DNA from: 40CM-2-70-7 sp035631315
GTDB lineage: Bacteria > Gemmatimonadota > Gemmatimonadetes > Gemmatimonadales > GWC2-71-9
DNA length: 64,000 nt
Assembly: GCA_035631315.1 (NCBI GenBank)
Contig: DASQIZ010000085.1
Location: forward strand, 1-64,000
Direction: 5' to 3'
Below are positions 1-7,819 of the stretch, in pieces (position 1 is the stretch's first letter; each line of letters starts with the position of its first letter). The notes under the pieces were generated by a model. It had not been told where the DNA came from. It saw only the letters and a list, made by a program, of their open reading frames with translations, and searched no databases. Both the position numbers and the translations under genes were made by a program.

Positions 1-5
1 GGTGG

Positions 6-32
6 GCGCGTCCGGATAAACTCCGGATGCGC
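6..32. other. Inverted repeat (hairpin) upstream of the ankyrin gene
   Basis: Bases 6-16 pair with 22-32 (11 pairs including one G-U) around a 5-base loop. There is no T-run on either side, so it is not a clear intrinsic terminator. It may belong to the 3' end of a gene outside the window. The rest of 33-151 shows only a purine-rich ribosome-binding site (about 139-147) before the first gene. Confidence 0.4.
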
Positions 33-151
33 GCCAGGGCGCATCCCGTCCGCGGAAAGGGATCGTCCCACCTGGAAGGCAGACCCAATACATAGGCCTC
101 TTTCAAGCCCGAGCCGGCGGACAACGGGCGACCCACGGAAAGAGGTGTCGT

Positions 152-1744
152 ATGTCCGGGCTTCCCCCGTCTCCAGATCTATCGTTCGAAAAGAAGCAGG
201 CCAAGGCCCTCCTGCGCGATTTCCGCGCGGGTGCCCCTGAGGCGCAGGCGCGCGTGCGAGCGCATGTCGCCAGGACCGACCTCACCTTGGCCGACGCGCA
301 ATTCGTCATCGCGCGTGAACGGGGCTTCGAGAGCTGGCCGAAACTCAAAGCCCACATCGAGGCGCAATCACCCCTCTCGGAGCAGGCGGACCGGTTTCTC
401 CGGGCCATCATCCACACGCAGCCGGCGGTGGCGCGCCGTATTCTCGACGAGCATCCGGGTGTCGCTTCCTTCAGCATCTTCACGGCGGCAGGGGCGGGGA
501 ACGTCGCCGCCGTAGCCGAATTCCTGGAAGACGACCCCGCCTCCGCGACGGCAACCATATCGGAGATCGAAGCAACTCCGCTGGTGTTCGCCTGCGGATC
601 ACCGCTCCATCACATCAGCCATCAGCACGCAGCTCAACTGCAGCGCATCGCCGAGCTCCTCATGGAAGCCGGAGCGAGCCCGAACAGCTTCTCCCTGTAT
701 CCGGAGGGGGAGACGAAGGCACCGATTTCGGTGCTCTATCACGCGATCATGGCCGACCACACGCACCTGGTACGGATGCTCCTCCAGCGGGGCGCCAGGA
801 CCCAGGACGGCGAATCGATCTACCACGCGGCACAGCACCACCGGGTCGAGTGTCTCGAGCTTCTGCGCGAGTTTGGCGCGGACTTCTCCTCGAGCCAAAG
901 CCCTTACGGCAACACGCCCCTCTACTTCCTGGTCGGTCACCGGGTCGACCAGGATGGCCACGCGCCATGGTTCAAAGGGATGGTCTGGCTCCTGGATCAC
1001 GGGGCCGGTCCGAACGTCACGTCATACAAGAAAAAGGAGACCCCTCTGCACGGGATCGCGACAAGCGCACCGAAAATGGCAACCGCGCGTGCCCTCCTGT
1101 CGCATGGAGCCGACGTGAACCAGCCTCGAGGCGATGGCAAGACGCCGTACGCTATCGCCATGCGTCATGGCAACTTCGAAATGGCCGATCTGTTCCGGCA
1201 ACATGGCGCACGCACCGACGTCCTCGCACCGATCGAAGAATTCCTCGGCGCCTGCCTCGCGGCCGACGAACTCCGGGCGCGGGCGCTGCTGTCCGCCAAT
1301 CCCGGTCTGCTGGGCTCGATGACGGATGAAGACCGGGGGGCGTTGGGTGACGCCGTGAATCACGAGCGCGCCGACGCCGTGCGGTTGATGATCGAGCTCG
1401 GGTTCGACGCGAAGGCCGAGCTCGGCGACGGGGGGACGGCATTGCACTGGGCCAGCTGGGAGGGACGGCTGGCCATGGTGAAGCTGCTGCTCTCCATGGG
1501 CGCACCGGTGAATGTCAAAGACAAGATGTTCGGCGGATCACCGCTGGGCTGGGCACTGCACGGCTCGCAGAACAGTCCGCGGCGTGGCAACGACGACGCG
1601 TACATCGCCATCGTGGATCTGTTGTTGGCCCAGGGGGCCACGCGGGAAGCCGCGACGAACAAATTCGGAGAGGCGCCCGAAAGCTTCGCGACCAAACGGG
1701 TGCTGAAGCACTTCGTGGAGCGGGGATTCGTGCCGGCTACGTGA
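152..1744 (+). CDS. Ankyrin-repeat protein
   Basis: A 530-residue protein with no signal peptide or membrane segment, so probably cytoplasmic. Residues 1-72 form a helical head (motif 'DAQFVIARERGFESWPKLK') that I recall from other soil-bacterial ankyrin proteins. The remainder is a string of ankyrin-like repeats, seen as 'TPLHGIATS', 'ARALLSHGADVN', 'TALHWASWEGRLAMVKLLL' and 'GSPLGWALHG'. Such repeats bind protein partners; the partner and role cannot be read from the sequence. The ATG at 152 follows a good purine-rich ribosome-binding site, AAAGAGG. The 3' end overlaps the convergent monooxygenase gene by 8 nt, with no terminator between them. Confidence 0.85.
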   Translation: MSGLPPSPDLSFEKKQAKALLRDFRAGAPEAQARVRAHVARTDLTLADAQFVIARERGFESWPKLKAHIEAQSPLSEQADRFLRAIIHTQPAVARRILDEHPGVASFSIFTAAGAGNVAAVAEFLEDDPASATATISEIEATPLVFACGSPLHHISHQHAAQLQRIAELLMEAGASPNSFSLYPEGETKAPISVLYHAIMADHTHLVRMLLQRGARTQDGESIYHAAQHHRVECLELLREFGADFSSSQSPYGNTPLYFLVGHRVDQDGHAPWFKGMVWLLDHGAGPNVTSYKKKETPLHGIATSAPKMATARALLSHGADVNQPRGDGKTPYAIAMRHGNFEMADLFRQHGARTDVLAPIEEFLGACLAADELRARALLSANPGLLGSMTDEDRGALGDAVNHERADAVRLMIELGFDAKAELGDGGTALHWASWEGRLAMVKLLLSMGAPVNVKDKMFGGSPLGWALHGSQNSPRRGNDDAYIAIVDLLLAQGATREAATNKFGEAPESFATKRVLKHFVERGFVPAT

Positions 1745-3989
1745 ACCGTGGTTTGTAGCGGTCGAGGCTCTCGTACTGGTCGGGCCACTCGATTGCCCAT
1801 CCGAGCTCGCGCGCCGCGTGGCGGGTCCAATAGGGGTCCCAGAGATGGGCCCGAGCCAGGACGCACAAGTCGGCCCGTCCCGCGGCGAGGATGGTATTTA
1901 CGTCGGTGAATGAGCTGATGTTGCCTACCGTCATCACGGGCATGTCCGCTTCGTGCCGGATGCGGTCCGCGAAGGGCGTCTGGTAAAGGCGGCCATACAC
2001 GGGCTTCTGAAAGGGGACCGTCTGGCCCGCCGAAACATCGATGATGTCACAGCCATGGGCCTTGAGCATGCGCGCGACCTGCACGGCGTCTTCGGACTCC
2101 ATGCCTCCCGGTGCCCAATCTACGGCTGAGATGCGCACCGACATGGGCTTCTGCTTCGGCCAGACGGCCCGGACGGCCTCGAAGACCTCGAGGGGATAGC
2201 GCATCCGTGCCTCGAGGGTGCCGCCATATTCGTCCTCCCGGGTGTTCGTGAGTGGTGAGATGAAGCTCGCGAGCAGGTATCCGTGGGCGAGGTGCAGCTC
2301 GAGGAGATCGAAGCCTGCCTCCTCGCTCATCCGCGCCGACGCCACGAATTCATTCCGCACCTGATCCATGTCGTGCCGGTCCATCTCTTTCGGCACCGGG
2401 CTGTTCGGATAGTAGGGAATGGCCGAGGCGGCCATGATGGGCCAGCCACCCGATTCGAGTGGCAGCGAGTCGCCCTCCCACAGCTTCTTGGTCGATCCCT
2501 TCCGGCCCGCATGAGACAGCTGCATTCCGATCTTCGCCCGGCTTGCGTCATGGACGAAATCGACGATGCGACGCCACGCCACGACGTGCTCGGGCTTGTA
2601 CATGCCCGTGCATCCCGTCGAAATGCGCCCCTCCCGGCTGACGTCGGTCATCTCCGTCATCACGAGCCCGGCGCCACCGATGGCGCGTGTCCCGAGGTGC
2701 ACCAGATGCCAGTCATTTGGCGTGCCATCCTCGGCGGAGTACTGGCACATGGGGGATACGACGGAGCGGTTCTCGAGGACGAGGTCGCGCAACCGGTACG
2801 GCGTGAAGAGCGGGGGAGGGATTGGTTCGGCCGGGATCGCTACCCCAGACTGTTTGGCGGCTCCCGCGGCGAACCAGCGGTCCACGCCCATCATGAATTT
2901 CGGGTCCCGCACCTTCAAGTTGTCGTGCGTGATACGGAGAGACCTGGTGAGCAGATTGAACCCGAACTGTACCGGGTCCATGTCCATATACCGCTCGGTG
3001 TCTTCGAACCACGCGAGACTCACCTGCGCCGCTCGCTGGAGACTCTCCACCGGCGGCCGCCGCTCGGCTTCGTAGGCGTTCAGGGCTTCGTCGCGTGTCT
3101 TATGTGACGCCAGGGAGCGCGCGAGGACGATGGCGTCCTCCATCGCGAGCTTGGTCCCCGACCCGACCGAAAAGTGTGCGGTATGCGCCGAGTCGCCGAT
3201 GAGAACGACGTTTTCGTGGTGCCAGTGGGCGTTTCTGATGGTGCCGAATTGCCGCCAGACGGAGCGGTTCTTCTGCAGCCGGTGTCCCTGCAGCTCCTCC
3301 GCGAACAGATCCTCGCAGAACGCGACGGTTTCGTCTTCGGTCGCCTTGTCGAGGCAGGCCTTGCGCCAGGTCTCTTCGCGCGCTTCGACGATGAAGGTCG
3401 AATGGCCCTTCTCGTACTGGTACGTGTGGACCCGCCAGAGCCCGTGCTTGTCGTTCTTGAAGTAGAACGTGAAGGCGGGGAAGGGACGGGTGGTACCGAG
3501 CCAGACGAAGCGGTTGGGCCGCAGGTCGACCGAGGGCTGGAAGTGCTTCGCGTACCGCTCCCGGACCATGCTGTTCGCGCCATCGGTAGCGAGCACCAGG
3601 TCCGCCTTCAGGTAGTCCTTGAGATCGGTCACATCGCGGCCGATCTCGACCTTCACGCCCAGCCCGCGGGCCCGGTTCGCGAGAATCTCGAGCATGGCCC
3701 GGCGGGAGAGGCCGGAGAAGCCATGGCCCGTCGAGCGGATCACTCCGCCCTTGTAGTGGATGTCGATGTCGTCCCAATGGGCCGAGGCCTTGGCCATGGC
3801 GTCGAAGGTCTCGGGATCGGCGGCCTGGAGGTTTTCTTGTGTCGCCTCGGAGAACACGACGCCGAATCCAAAGGTGTCTTCGAACCGGTTCCGCTCGATC
3901 ACCAGGATGTCGTGGGAGGCGTCCGATTGCTTCATCAGGATGGAGAAGTAGAGGCCGGCAGGGCCGCCCCCTACGCACACGATGTTCAC
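1737..3989 (-). CDS. Fused flavin monooxygenase / OYE-type reductase (2-aminobenzoyl-CoA monooxygenase/reductase, salicylyl-CoA 5-hydroxylase family)
   Basis: A 750-residue two-domain flavoprotein. Residues 1-375 are a class A FAD monooxygenase (GGGPAGL at 7-13, 'GDSAHTAHFSVGSG' at 265-278). Residues 392-745 are an Old Yellow Enzyme barrel ('VSPMCQYSAEDG', 'SHAGRKGS', 'ELHLAHGYL', 'VGNISSF'). This fusion is known from Azoarcus 2-aminobenzoyl-CoA monooxygenase/reductase, which hydroxylates and reduces the CoA-activated aromatic ring without ring-cleaving dioxygenases. Database naming for the family is often salicylyl-CoA 5-hydroxylase. It is the last gene of a six-gene leftward operon and its start overlaps the acyl-CoA dehydrogenase stop by 4 nt. 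Substrate (anthraniloyl- versus salicylyl-CoA) is inferred from family and neighbours only. Confidence 0.88.
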   Translation of the reverse strand: MNIVCVGGGPAGLYFSILMKQSDASHDILVIERNRFEDTFGFGVVFSEATQENLQAADPETFDAMAKASAHWDDIDIHYKGGVIRSTGHGFSGLSRRAMLEILANRARGLGVKVEIGRDVTDLKDYLKADLVLATDGANSMVRERYAKHFQPSVDLRPNRFVWLGTTRPFPAFTFYFKNDKHGLWRVHTYQYEKGHSTFIVEAREETWRKACLDKATEDETVAFCEDLFAEELQGHRLQKNRSVWRQFGTIRNAHWHHENVVLIGDSAHTAHFSVGSGTKLAMEDAIVLARSLASHKTRDEALNAYEAERRPPVESLQRAAQVSLAWFEDTERYMDMDPVQFGFNLLTRSLRITHDNLKVRDPKFMMGVDRWFAAGAAKQSGVAIPAEPIPPPLFTPYRLRDLVLENRSVVSPMCQYSAEDGTPNDWHLVHLGTRAIGGAGLVMTEMTDVSREGRISTGCTGMYKPEHVVAWRRIVDFVHDASRAKIGMQLSHAGRKGSTKKLWEGDSLPLESGGWPIMAASAIPYYPNSPVPKEMDRHDMDQVRNEFVASARMSEEAGFDLLELHLAHGYLLASFISPLTNTREDEYGGTLEARMRYPLEVFEAVRAVWPKQKPMSVRISAVDWAPGGMESEDAVQVARMLKAHGCDIIDVSAGQTVPFQKPVYGRLYQTPFADRIRHEADMPVMTVGNISSFTDVNTILAAGRADLCVLARAHLWDPYWTRHAARELGWAIEWPDQYESLDRYKPRFT

Positions 3990-5143
3990 GACTCGCCTCG
4001 ATGCTGCTTGAGGATCTGGCCGGAGATCACGAGGTGCTGGATTTCCGTGGTGCCCTCGTAGATGCGCAGCGCGCGCACGGAGCGGTAGAGCCGGTCCACC
4101 GGGTTCTCAGCCAGCACGCCCCGGCCGCCGAGGATCTGGACGGCATCGTCGACGATGCGCTGGGCGGCCTCGGTCGCGAACGCCTTCGCCATCCCCGCCT
4201 CGAGCGTGATCCGCTCGGCGCCATGATCCTTCTCCCAGGCAGCTCGGTACACGAGCAACCGGGCCGCAGTCAGATCCGTAGCCATCCGGGAGAGCTTCTC
4301 CTGGACCAGCTGGAAATCCGCGAGCTGTTTCCCGAACTGCTTGCGGGTCGTCGCATGGTCGAGCGCTTCATGCAGCGCCCGCGCGGCCATCCCGCACGCC
4401 GCGGCGCCGACGGTGGGGCGCAGGCGATCGAGCGTGGCCAGCCCGATCTTGTACCCGTCTCCCTCCTCACCCAGTCGATTTGACGCGGGCACGCGGCACC
4501 CCTCGAACGCGACCTCACCGAGGGGGTGTGGGGATGAAAGAACCAGAGGACGCACGAACTTGAATCCGGGTGTGTTCGCGGGGACGGTGAAGCACGAGAT
4601 GCCCTTCGAGCCTTTGGACCGGTCGGTGGCCGCGAAGACGGCGAAGTAGTCGGCGATGCCGGCGTTCGAGATGAGTGTCTTCCCGCCGTCGAGGACGTAC
4701 TCGGATCCTTCACGTCGGGCGGTGGTGCCCATCGCGGCGACATCGGATCCCGCCTCCGGTTCCGTCATCGCGAAGCCGCCCATCGCCCGGCCTTTCAGCG
4801 CGGGCGAGAGCCACTGGTCTTTCAGCTCCTTGCTGCCGGCCATCAGCACGGGCAGTGCGCCGAGCGCCTGGAGCGCGAACACGGCGTCAGCGAGTGGGGA
4901 CGCGGCGCCCAGTGCCTCGCGGACCAGGCAGCAGGAACGCCAGTCCTGATCGCCGATCGGCGCGAGCCAGCCTCCCGCCCCCAGCTGTGCGAGGATCTCC
5001 TTCGCCTGCACTCGAGCCGCGCGATCGTCAGCGGGCGCCGGGAGGGGCGCGATCTCCCGTGCGGCGAATTCGGCCACCCGGCCGGCGAAGTCGATGTGCT
5101 TGGGGTCCAGGAAGGCCCGCACGGACTGCGGATCAGGGAGCAT
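3986..5143 (-). CDS. Acyl-CoA dehydrogenase family protein
   Basis: About 385 residues with the full acyl-CoA dehydrogenase layout: N-terminal helices, the FAD/substrate loop 'GGFAMTEPEAGSDV', the C-terminal helical bundle, and 'YEGTTEIQ', which carries the region of the catalytic base. It would oxidise a CoA-bound intermediate, passing electrons to ETF. In this operon the likely substrate is a product of the 2-aminobenzoyl-CoA monooxygenase/reductase. I chose ATG at 5143, which overlaps the hydratase stop as TGATG. A GTG one codon upstream (5146) is an equally possible start. Confidence 0.9.
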   Translation of the reverse strand: MLPDPQSVRAFLDPKHIDFAGRVAEFAAREIAPLPAPADDRAARVQAKEILAQLGAGGWLAPIGDQDWRSCCLVREALGAASPLADAVFALQALGALPVLMAGSKELKDQWLSPALKGRAMGGFAMTEPEAGSDVAAMGTTARREGSEYVLDGGKTLISNAGIADYFAVFAATDRSKGSKGISCFTVPANTPGFKFVRPLVLSSPHPLGEVAFEGCRVPASNRLGEEGDGYKIGLATLDRLRPTVGAAACGMAARALHEALDHATTRKQFGKQLADFQLVQEKLSRMATDLTAARLLVYRAAWEKDHGAERITLEAGMAKAFATEAAQRIVDDAVQILGGRGVLAENPVDRLYRSVRALRIYEGTTEIQHLVISGQILKQHRGES

Positions 5144-5943
5144 CACTGGAATTTGGGCTCCCGCTTGGCCTTGAACGCCTCATACGACTCCCGGAAGTTC
5201 GGATGCTCCATCAGCTCGGCCTGCACCCTGGCCTCGAGCGCCAGCGCATCCTCGAGCGTCATCGCGGCTTCGCGGTTCAAGGCGTCCTTTGTGACGGTGA
5301 GCGCCGGCGAAGGGCCTCGCGCGAGCTTTTCCGCGAACCCCTTGGCCTCGGCGAGCACTCGATCCACGGGGACCACGGCGTTGTAGAGGCCGATCTCCAT
5401 CGCCCGGTGGGCGTCGATGAAGTCGCCCGTCATCAAGAGCTCGGTGGCCCGTCCCAATCCGATCAGCCTCGGCAGGAGCCACGCCGACCCCATGTCTGCT
5501 CCCGACAGACCGACCCTGGTGAAGAGGAAGGCAATCTTGGCGGATTCGGCCGCGATCCGGATGTCGCAGGCGGCGGCGATGACCGCGCCGGCCCCCGCCA
5601 CCGTCCCATTCAACGCACCCACAATCGGGCGCCGGCACTTCCGCATGGCAAGGATGACATCACAGGTCAAGCGCGTGAACTCGAGGAGGCCCTTCGCGTC
5701 GCGCGCCAAGAGCTGCCCAATGATGTCTTCGACGTCACCGCCGGAGCAGAAGGCCCGGCCTGAGCCGGTAATAACGACGGCTTTGACGCCGGGCTCGGCG
5801 TCGAGCGCGCGGAAGGTGTCGCGAAGCTCTTCGTAGACCTGGAACGTCAGGGCGTTCAGGCGATCGGGCCGGTTGAGCGTGATGATGGCGACGCCGGTCC
5901 CGGAGTCGACTTGATAGTGGAAGGACTTGGGTTTGATGGGCAT
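5143..5943 (-). CDS. Enoyl-CoA hydratase/isomerase (crotonase) family protein
   Basis: A 266-residue crotonase. The oxyanion-hole segments are visible as 'GSGRAFCSGGDV' and 'GTVAGAGAVIAAACDIRI', followed by 'GLSGADMGSAWLLPRLIG', and the C-terminal trimerisation region is present. Members hydrate, isomerise or hydrolyse CoA thioesters. Here it probably takes part in the beta-oxidation-like ring opening after 2-aminobenzoyl-CoA attack; the exact reaction cannot be assigned. It starts with ATG two bases after the RidA-like gene ends and overlaps the acyl-CoA dehydrogenase start, so translation is probably coupled. Confidence 0.9.
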   Translation of the reverse strand: MPIKPKSFHYQVDSGTGVAIITLNRPDRLNALTFQVYEELRDTFRALDAEPGVKAVVITGSGRAFCSGGDVEDIIGQLLARDAKGLLEFTRLTCDVILAMRKCRRPIVGALNGTVAGAGAVIAAACDIRIAAESAKIAFLFTRVGLSGADMGSAWLLPRLIGLGRATELLMTGDFIDAHRAMEIGLYNAVVPVDRVLAEAKGFAEKLARGPSPALTVTKDALNREAAMTLEDALALEARVQAELMEHPNFRESYEAFKAKREPKFQ

Positions 5944-5945
5944 GG

Positions 5946-6329
5946 CTAGCCGATCACCGCCGTGGCTTCGATTTCGACCACGGCGGCATCATCCACGAGG
6001 GCGGAGACCTCGACCAACGCCATGGCTGGGTAGTGCTTGCCCATCGCCTTCTGATGGACTTCGCCGAGTGACTTGAGGTGCGCCAGATAATCGGCCTTGC
6101 TGGTGACATACACCGTCATCCGCCCGATATCGCCCGGCGCGCCACCGGCGGCCCGCACGACCGCCAATACCTGCGCGAGGGCAGTGGCCCACTGCGCGAC
6201 CAGGCCACCCGCCTTGGGCGCGGTTTGCCCGGCGATGAAGAGGACGCGCCCCCCGGCAGAACCGAGCATCCCGTTGTTCCAGCCGTTCGGGCGCCCCGGT
6301 GGGTCGGGATTAATGATCTCGAAGCTCAA
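5946..6329 (-). CDS. RidA/YjgF-family protein lacking the usual catalytic Arg
   Basis: A 127-residue RidA-fold protein ('FIAGQTAPKAGG', 'GDIGRMTVYVTS', 'VVEIEATAVIG'). Canonical RidA imine deaminases have an Arg in the segment read PARSxxxV; here it reads 'YPAMALVEV', so that Arg is missing. The subfamily containing 2-aminomuconate deaminase could fit an anthranilate pathway, where an amino group must be removed, but this is inference. The start is TTG at 6329, supported by a GGAG ribosome-binding site 8-9 bases upstream inside the SDR gene, which it overlaps by 20 nt. Confidence 0.82.
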   Translation of the reverse strand: MSFEIINPDPPGRPNGWNNGMLGSAGGRVLFIAGQTAPKAGGLVAQWATALAQVLAVVRAAGGAPGDIGRMTVYVTSKADYLAHLKSLGEVHQKAMGKHYPAMALVEVSALVDDAAVVEIEATAVIG

Positions 6330-7065
6330 CGATCGCTCCGTTTTGGTTGGCCGCGCAGGCGTCCACGACGGTGGTGGCTACTTCCTCAGGCGTGATGAGC
6401 CGGGCCTGCCCGGAATGCCCCAGGACGGCCGCGAGCGCCTCGGCCCGCGTCCTCCCGGTGGTTTGCACCATGCGCTCGAGTGACTGATCGGTCATCGGTG
6501 TGTCGACGTACCCGGGGCACACCGCGCTCAGCGTGACACCCGTTCCTTCCACTTCGGCCGCCATCGACTTCGTAAACCCGATCACCGCGTGCTTGGCCGC
6601 GCTGTACGCGGCGATGTACTTCGCCCCGTGGAGCCCGGCGACGGACGCGACATTGACCACGCGGCCCCACTTCCGCTCCAGCATGCCGGGCAGGAAGGCC
6701 TGGGTGCAGAGAAACGTGCTCGTCGCGTTGACGGCGAACAGGCGATTCCACTCTTCGAGCGTCGTCCGCTTGAGGGGGGCCGACGAGGACGATCCCGCGT
6801 TGTTGATCAGAATGTCGATGTCGCCGAGCACTTCGGCGGCGGTGCGGGCGAGCGCCTGGATGCTGTCGGGTCGAGTGACATCCGCCGTGGCGGCGCTCGC
6901 GCGGTGTCCCTGGGCCCGGAGGCCGTTGGCGACCGCTTCGATCTCCGCGTGCGACCGGGCGGCGACGAGCACGCCGACGCCTGCGTCGGCGAGTGCCCGC
7001 GCGATGGCCGCGCCGATCCCGCGGCCGCCCCCGGTGATGACGGCGCGCCTGCCGGCGAGGCTCAT
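6310..7065 (-). CDS. Short-chain dehydrogenase/reductase (SDR)
   Basis: A 251-residue classical SDR. It shows the nucleotide-binding TGGGRGIG near residue 11, the NNAG motif, and the Ser-Tyr-Lys active site ('VNVASVAG' then 'YSAAK'). The segment 'CPGYVDTPM' after the active site is typical. Within a CoA-thioester degradation operon the likely role is NAD-dependent oxidation of a 3-hydroxyacyl-CoA intermediate, equivalent to the hydroxyacyl-CoA dehydrogenase step of the 2-aminobenzoyl-CoA pathway. It overlaps the creatininase-like gene upstream by 4 nt and the RidA-like gene downstream by 20 nt. Confidence 0.9.
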   Translation of the reverse strand: MSLAGRRAVITGGGRGIGAAIARALADAGVGVLVAARSHAEIEAVANGLRAQGHRASAATADVTRPDSIQALARTAAEVLGDIDILINNAGSSSSAPLKRTTLEEWNRLFAVNATSTFLCTQAFLPGMLERKWGRVVNVASVAGLHGAKYIAAYSAAKHAVIGFTKSMAAEVEGTGVTLSAVCPGYVDTPMTDQSLERMVQTTGRTRAEALAAVLGHSGQARLITPEEVATTVVDACAANQNGAIVELRDH

Positions 7066-7802
7066 GTCATCGCCTCGCGGACGGCGTCCGCCAGAATCGC
7101 ACCCAGGCGTGCAATCGACTCCCGGCCTTCGGCGGCAGATGCTTCGGCAGGAGCCCCGAAGTAGGCGTCCGATCCACCCGCGGCCTTGAAGGTCGTCTGT
7201 CCCGCGGCCTGGGCTTCGACCAGGGACCGGTTATTCGCCGGCAGGGCGGTGCGGAGGGTCTCATGGACCAGCTCCGGGCGCGCGGCCATGACGATCGATG
7301 TCTCGTAGCGGCCCGCGTGGCAGGCGCCACTCTGGAATTCGGCGGTGAGGCGCTGGGCCAGAGCCCGCCGCGTGAGGTCCGGAAAGATGACGGTCGCGTC
7401 CGTGCCATGCGTGGCATCCCGAAGGGCCCGGACCTGGGCGGGATCGAAGTGCGCGTTGGCGAGGGCCAGGAACCGGATCCCGTGCCGCGCAACGCTCGAC
7501 GCGATGGCGTGAATGGTGGAGGTGACCGCTTGTGGCTCGATCGAAATGGTCCCGGCGAAATCCGCGGCGTACGGAGCCGGCGCATAGGACAGGGTCGGCA
7601 GCATCAGGGGCTGGATGCCCTGCGGCGCGAGGAGCTCCGCGCCCGCGCGCGCCATCGCTTCCGCGATGATGACGTCGGTACCGAGGGGCAGATGCGGTCC
7701 GTGCGCTTCGACGGCACCGAGGGGAAGGATGACGACCACCCGCGACCGGTCGAGTGCCTGGACGTCGGTCCAGGATAACTCGCCTAGCTCGCGAACCGGC
7801 AC
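7062..7802 (-). CDS. Creatininase-family amidohydrolase-like protein
   Basis: A 246-residue member of the creatininase / MftE-like family. The metal-binding signature 'GAVEAHGPHLPLGTD' lies near residues 28-42, and 'CHAGRYETS' replaces the more usual HAGExETS. Family members hydrolyse cyclic amides or peptides with two bound metal ions. It is the first gene of the leftward operon, so a role in hydrolysing an amide or lactam formed in aromatic amine degradation is possible but unproven. The GTG start at 7802 follows a GGAAGGA ribosome-binding site. Only 17 bases separate it from the divergent ligase start. Confidence 0.85.
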   Translation of the reverse strand: MPVRELGELSWTDVQALDRSRVVVILPLGAVEAHGPHLPLGTDVIIAEAMARAGAELLAPQGIQPLMLPTLSYAPAPYAADFAGTISIEPQAVTSTIHAIASSVARHGIRFLALANAHFDPAQVRALRDATHGTDATVIFPDLTRRALAQRLTAEFQSGACHAGRYETSIVMAARPELVHETLRTALPANNRSLVEAQAAGQTTFKAAGGSDAYFGAPAEASAAEGRESIARLGAILADAVREAMT

Positions 7803-7819
7803 CAGATTCCTTCCATCAT

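Noticed and set aside
6..60. Possible tRNA or structured RNA at the window start
   Set aside because: There is a hairpin but no anticodon arm, T-loop or CCA-type layout.
3174..4061. Rightward open frame of about 295 codons across the monooxygenase gene
   Set aside because: Antisense to a conserved flavoprotein; no motif and no ribosome-binding site.
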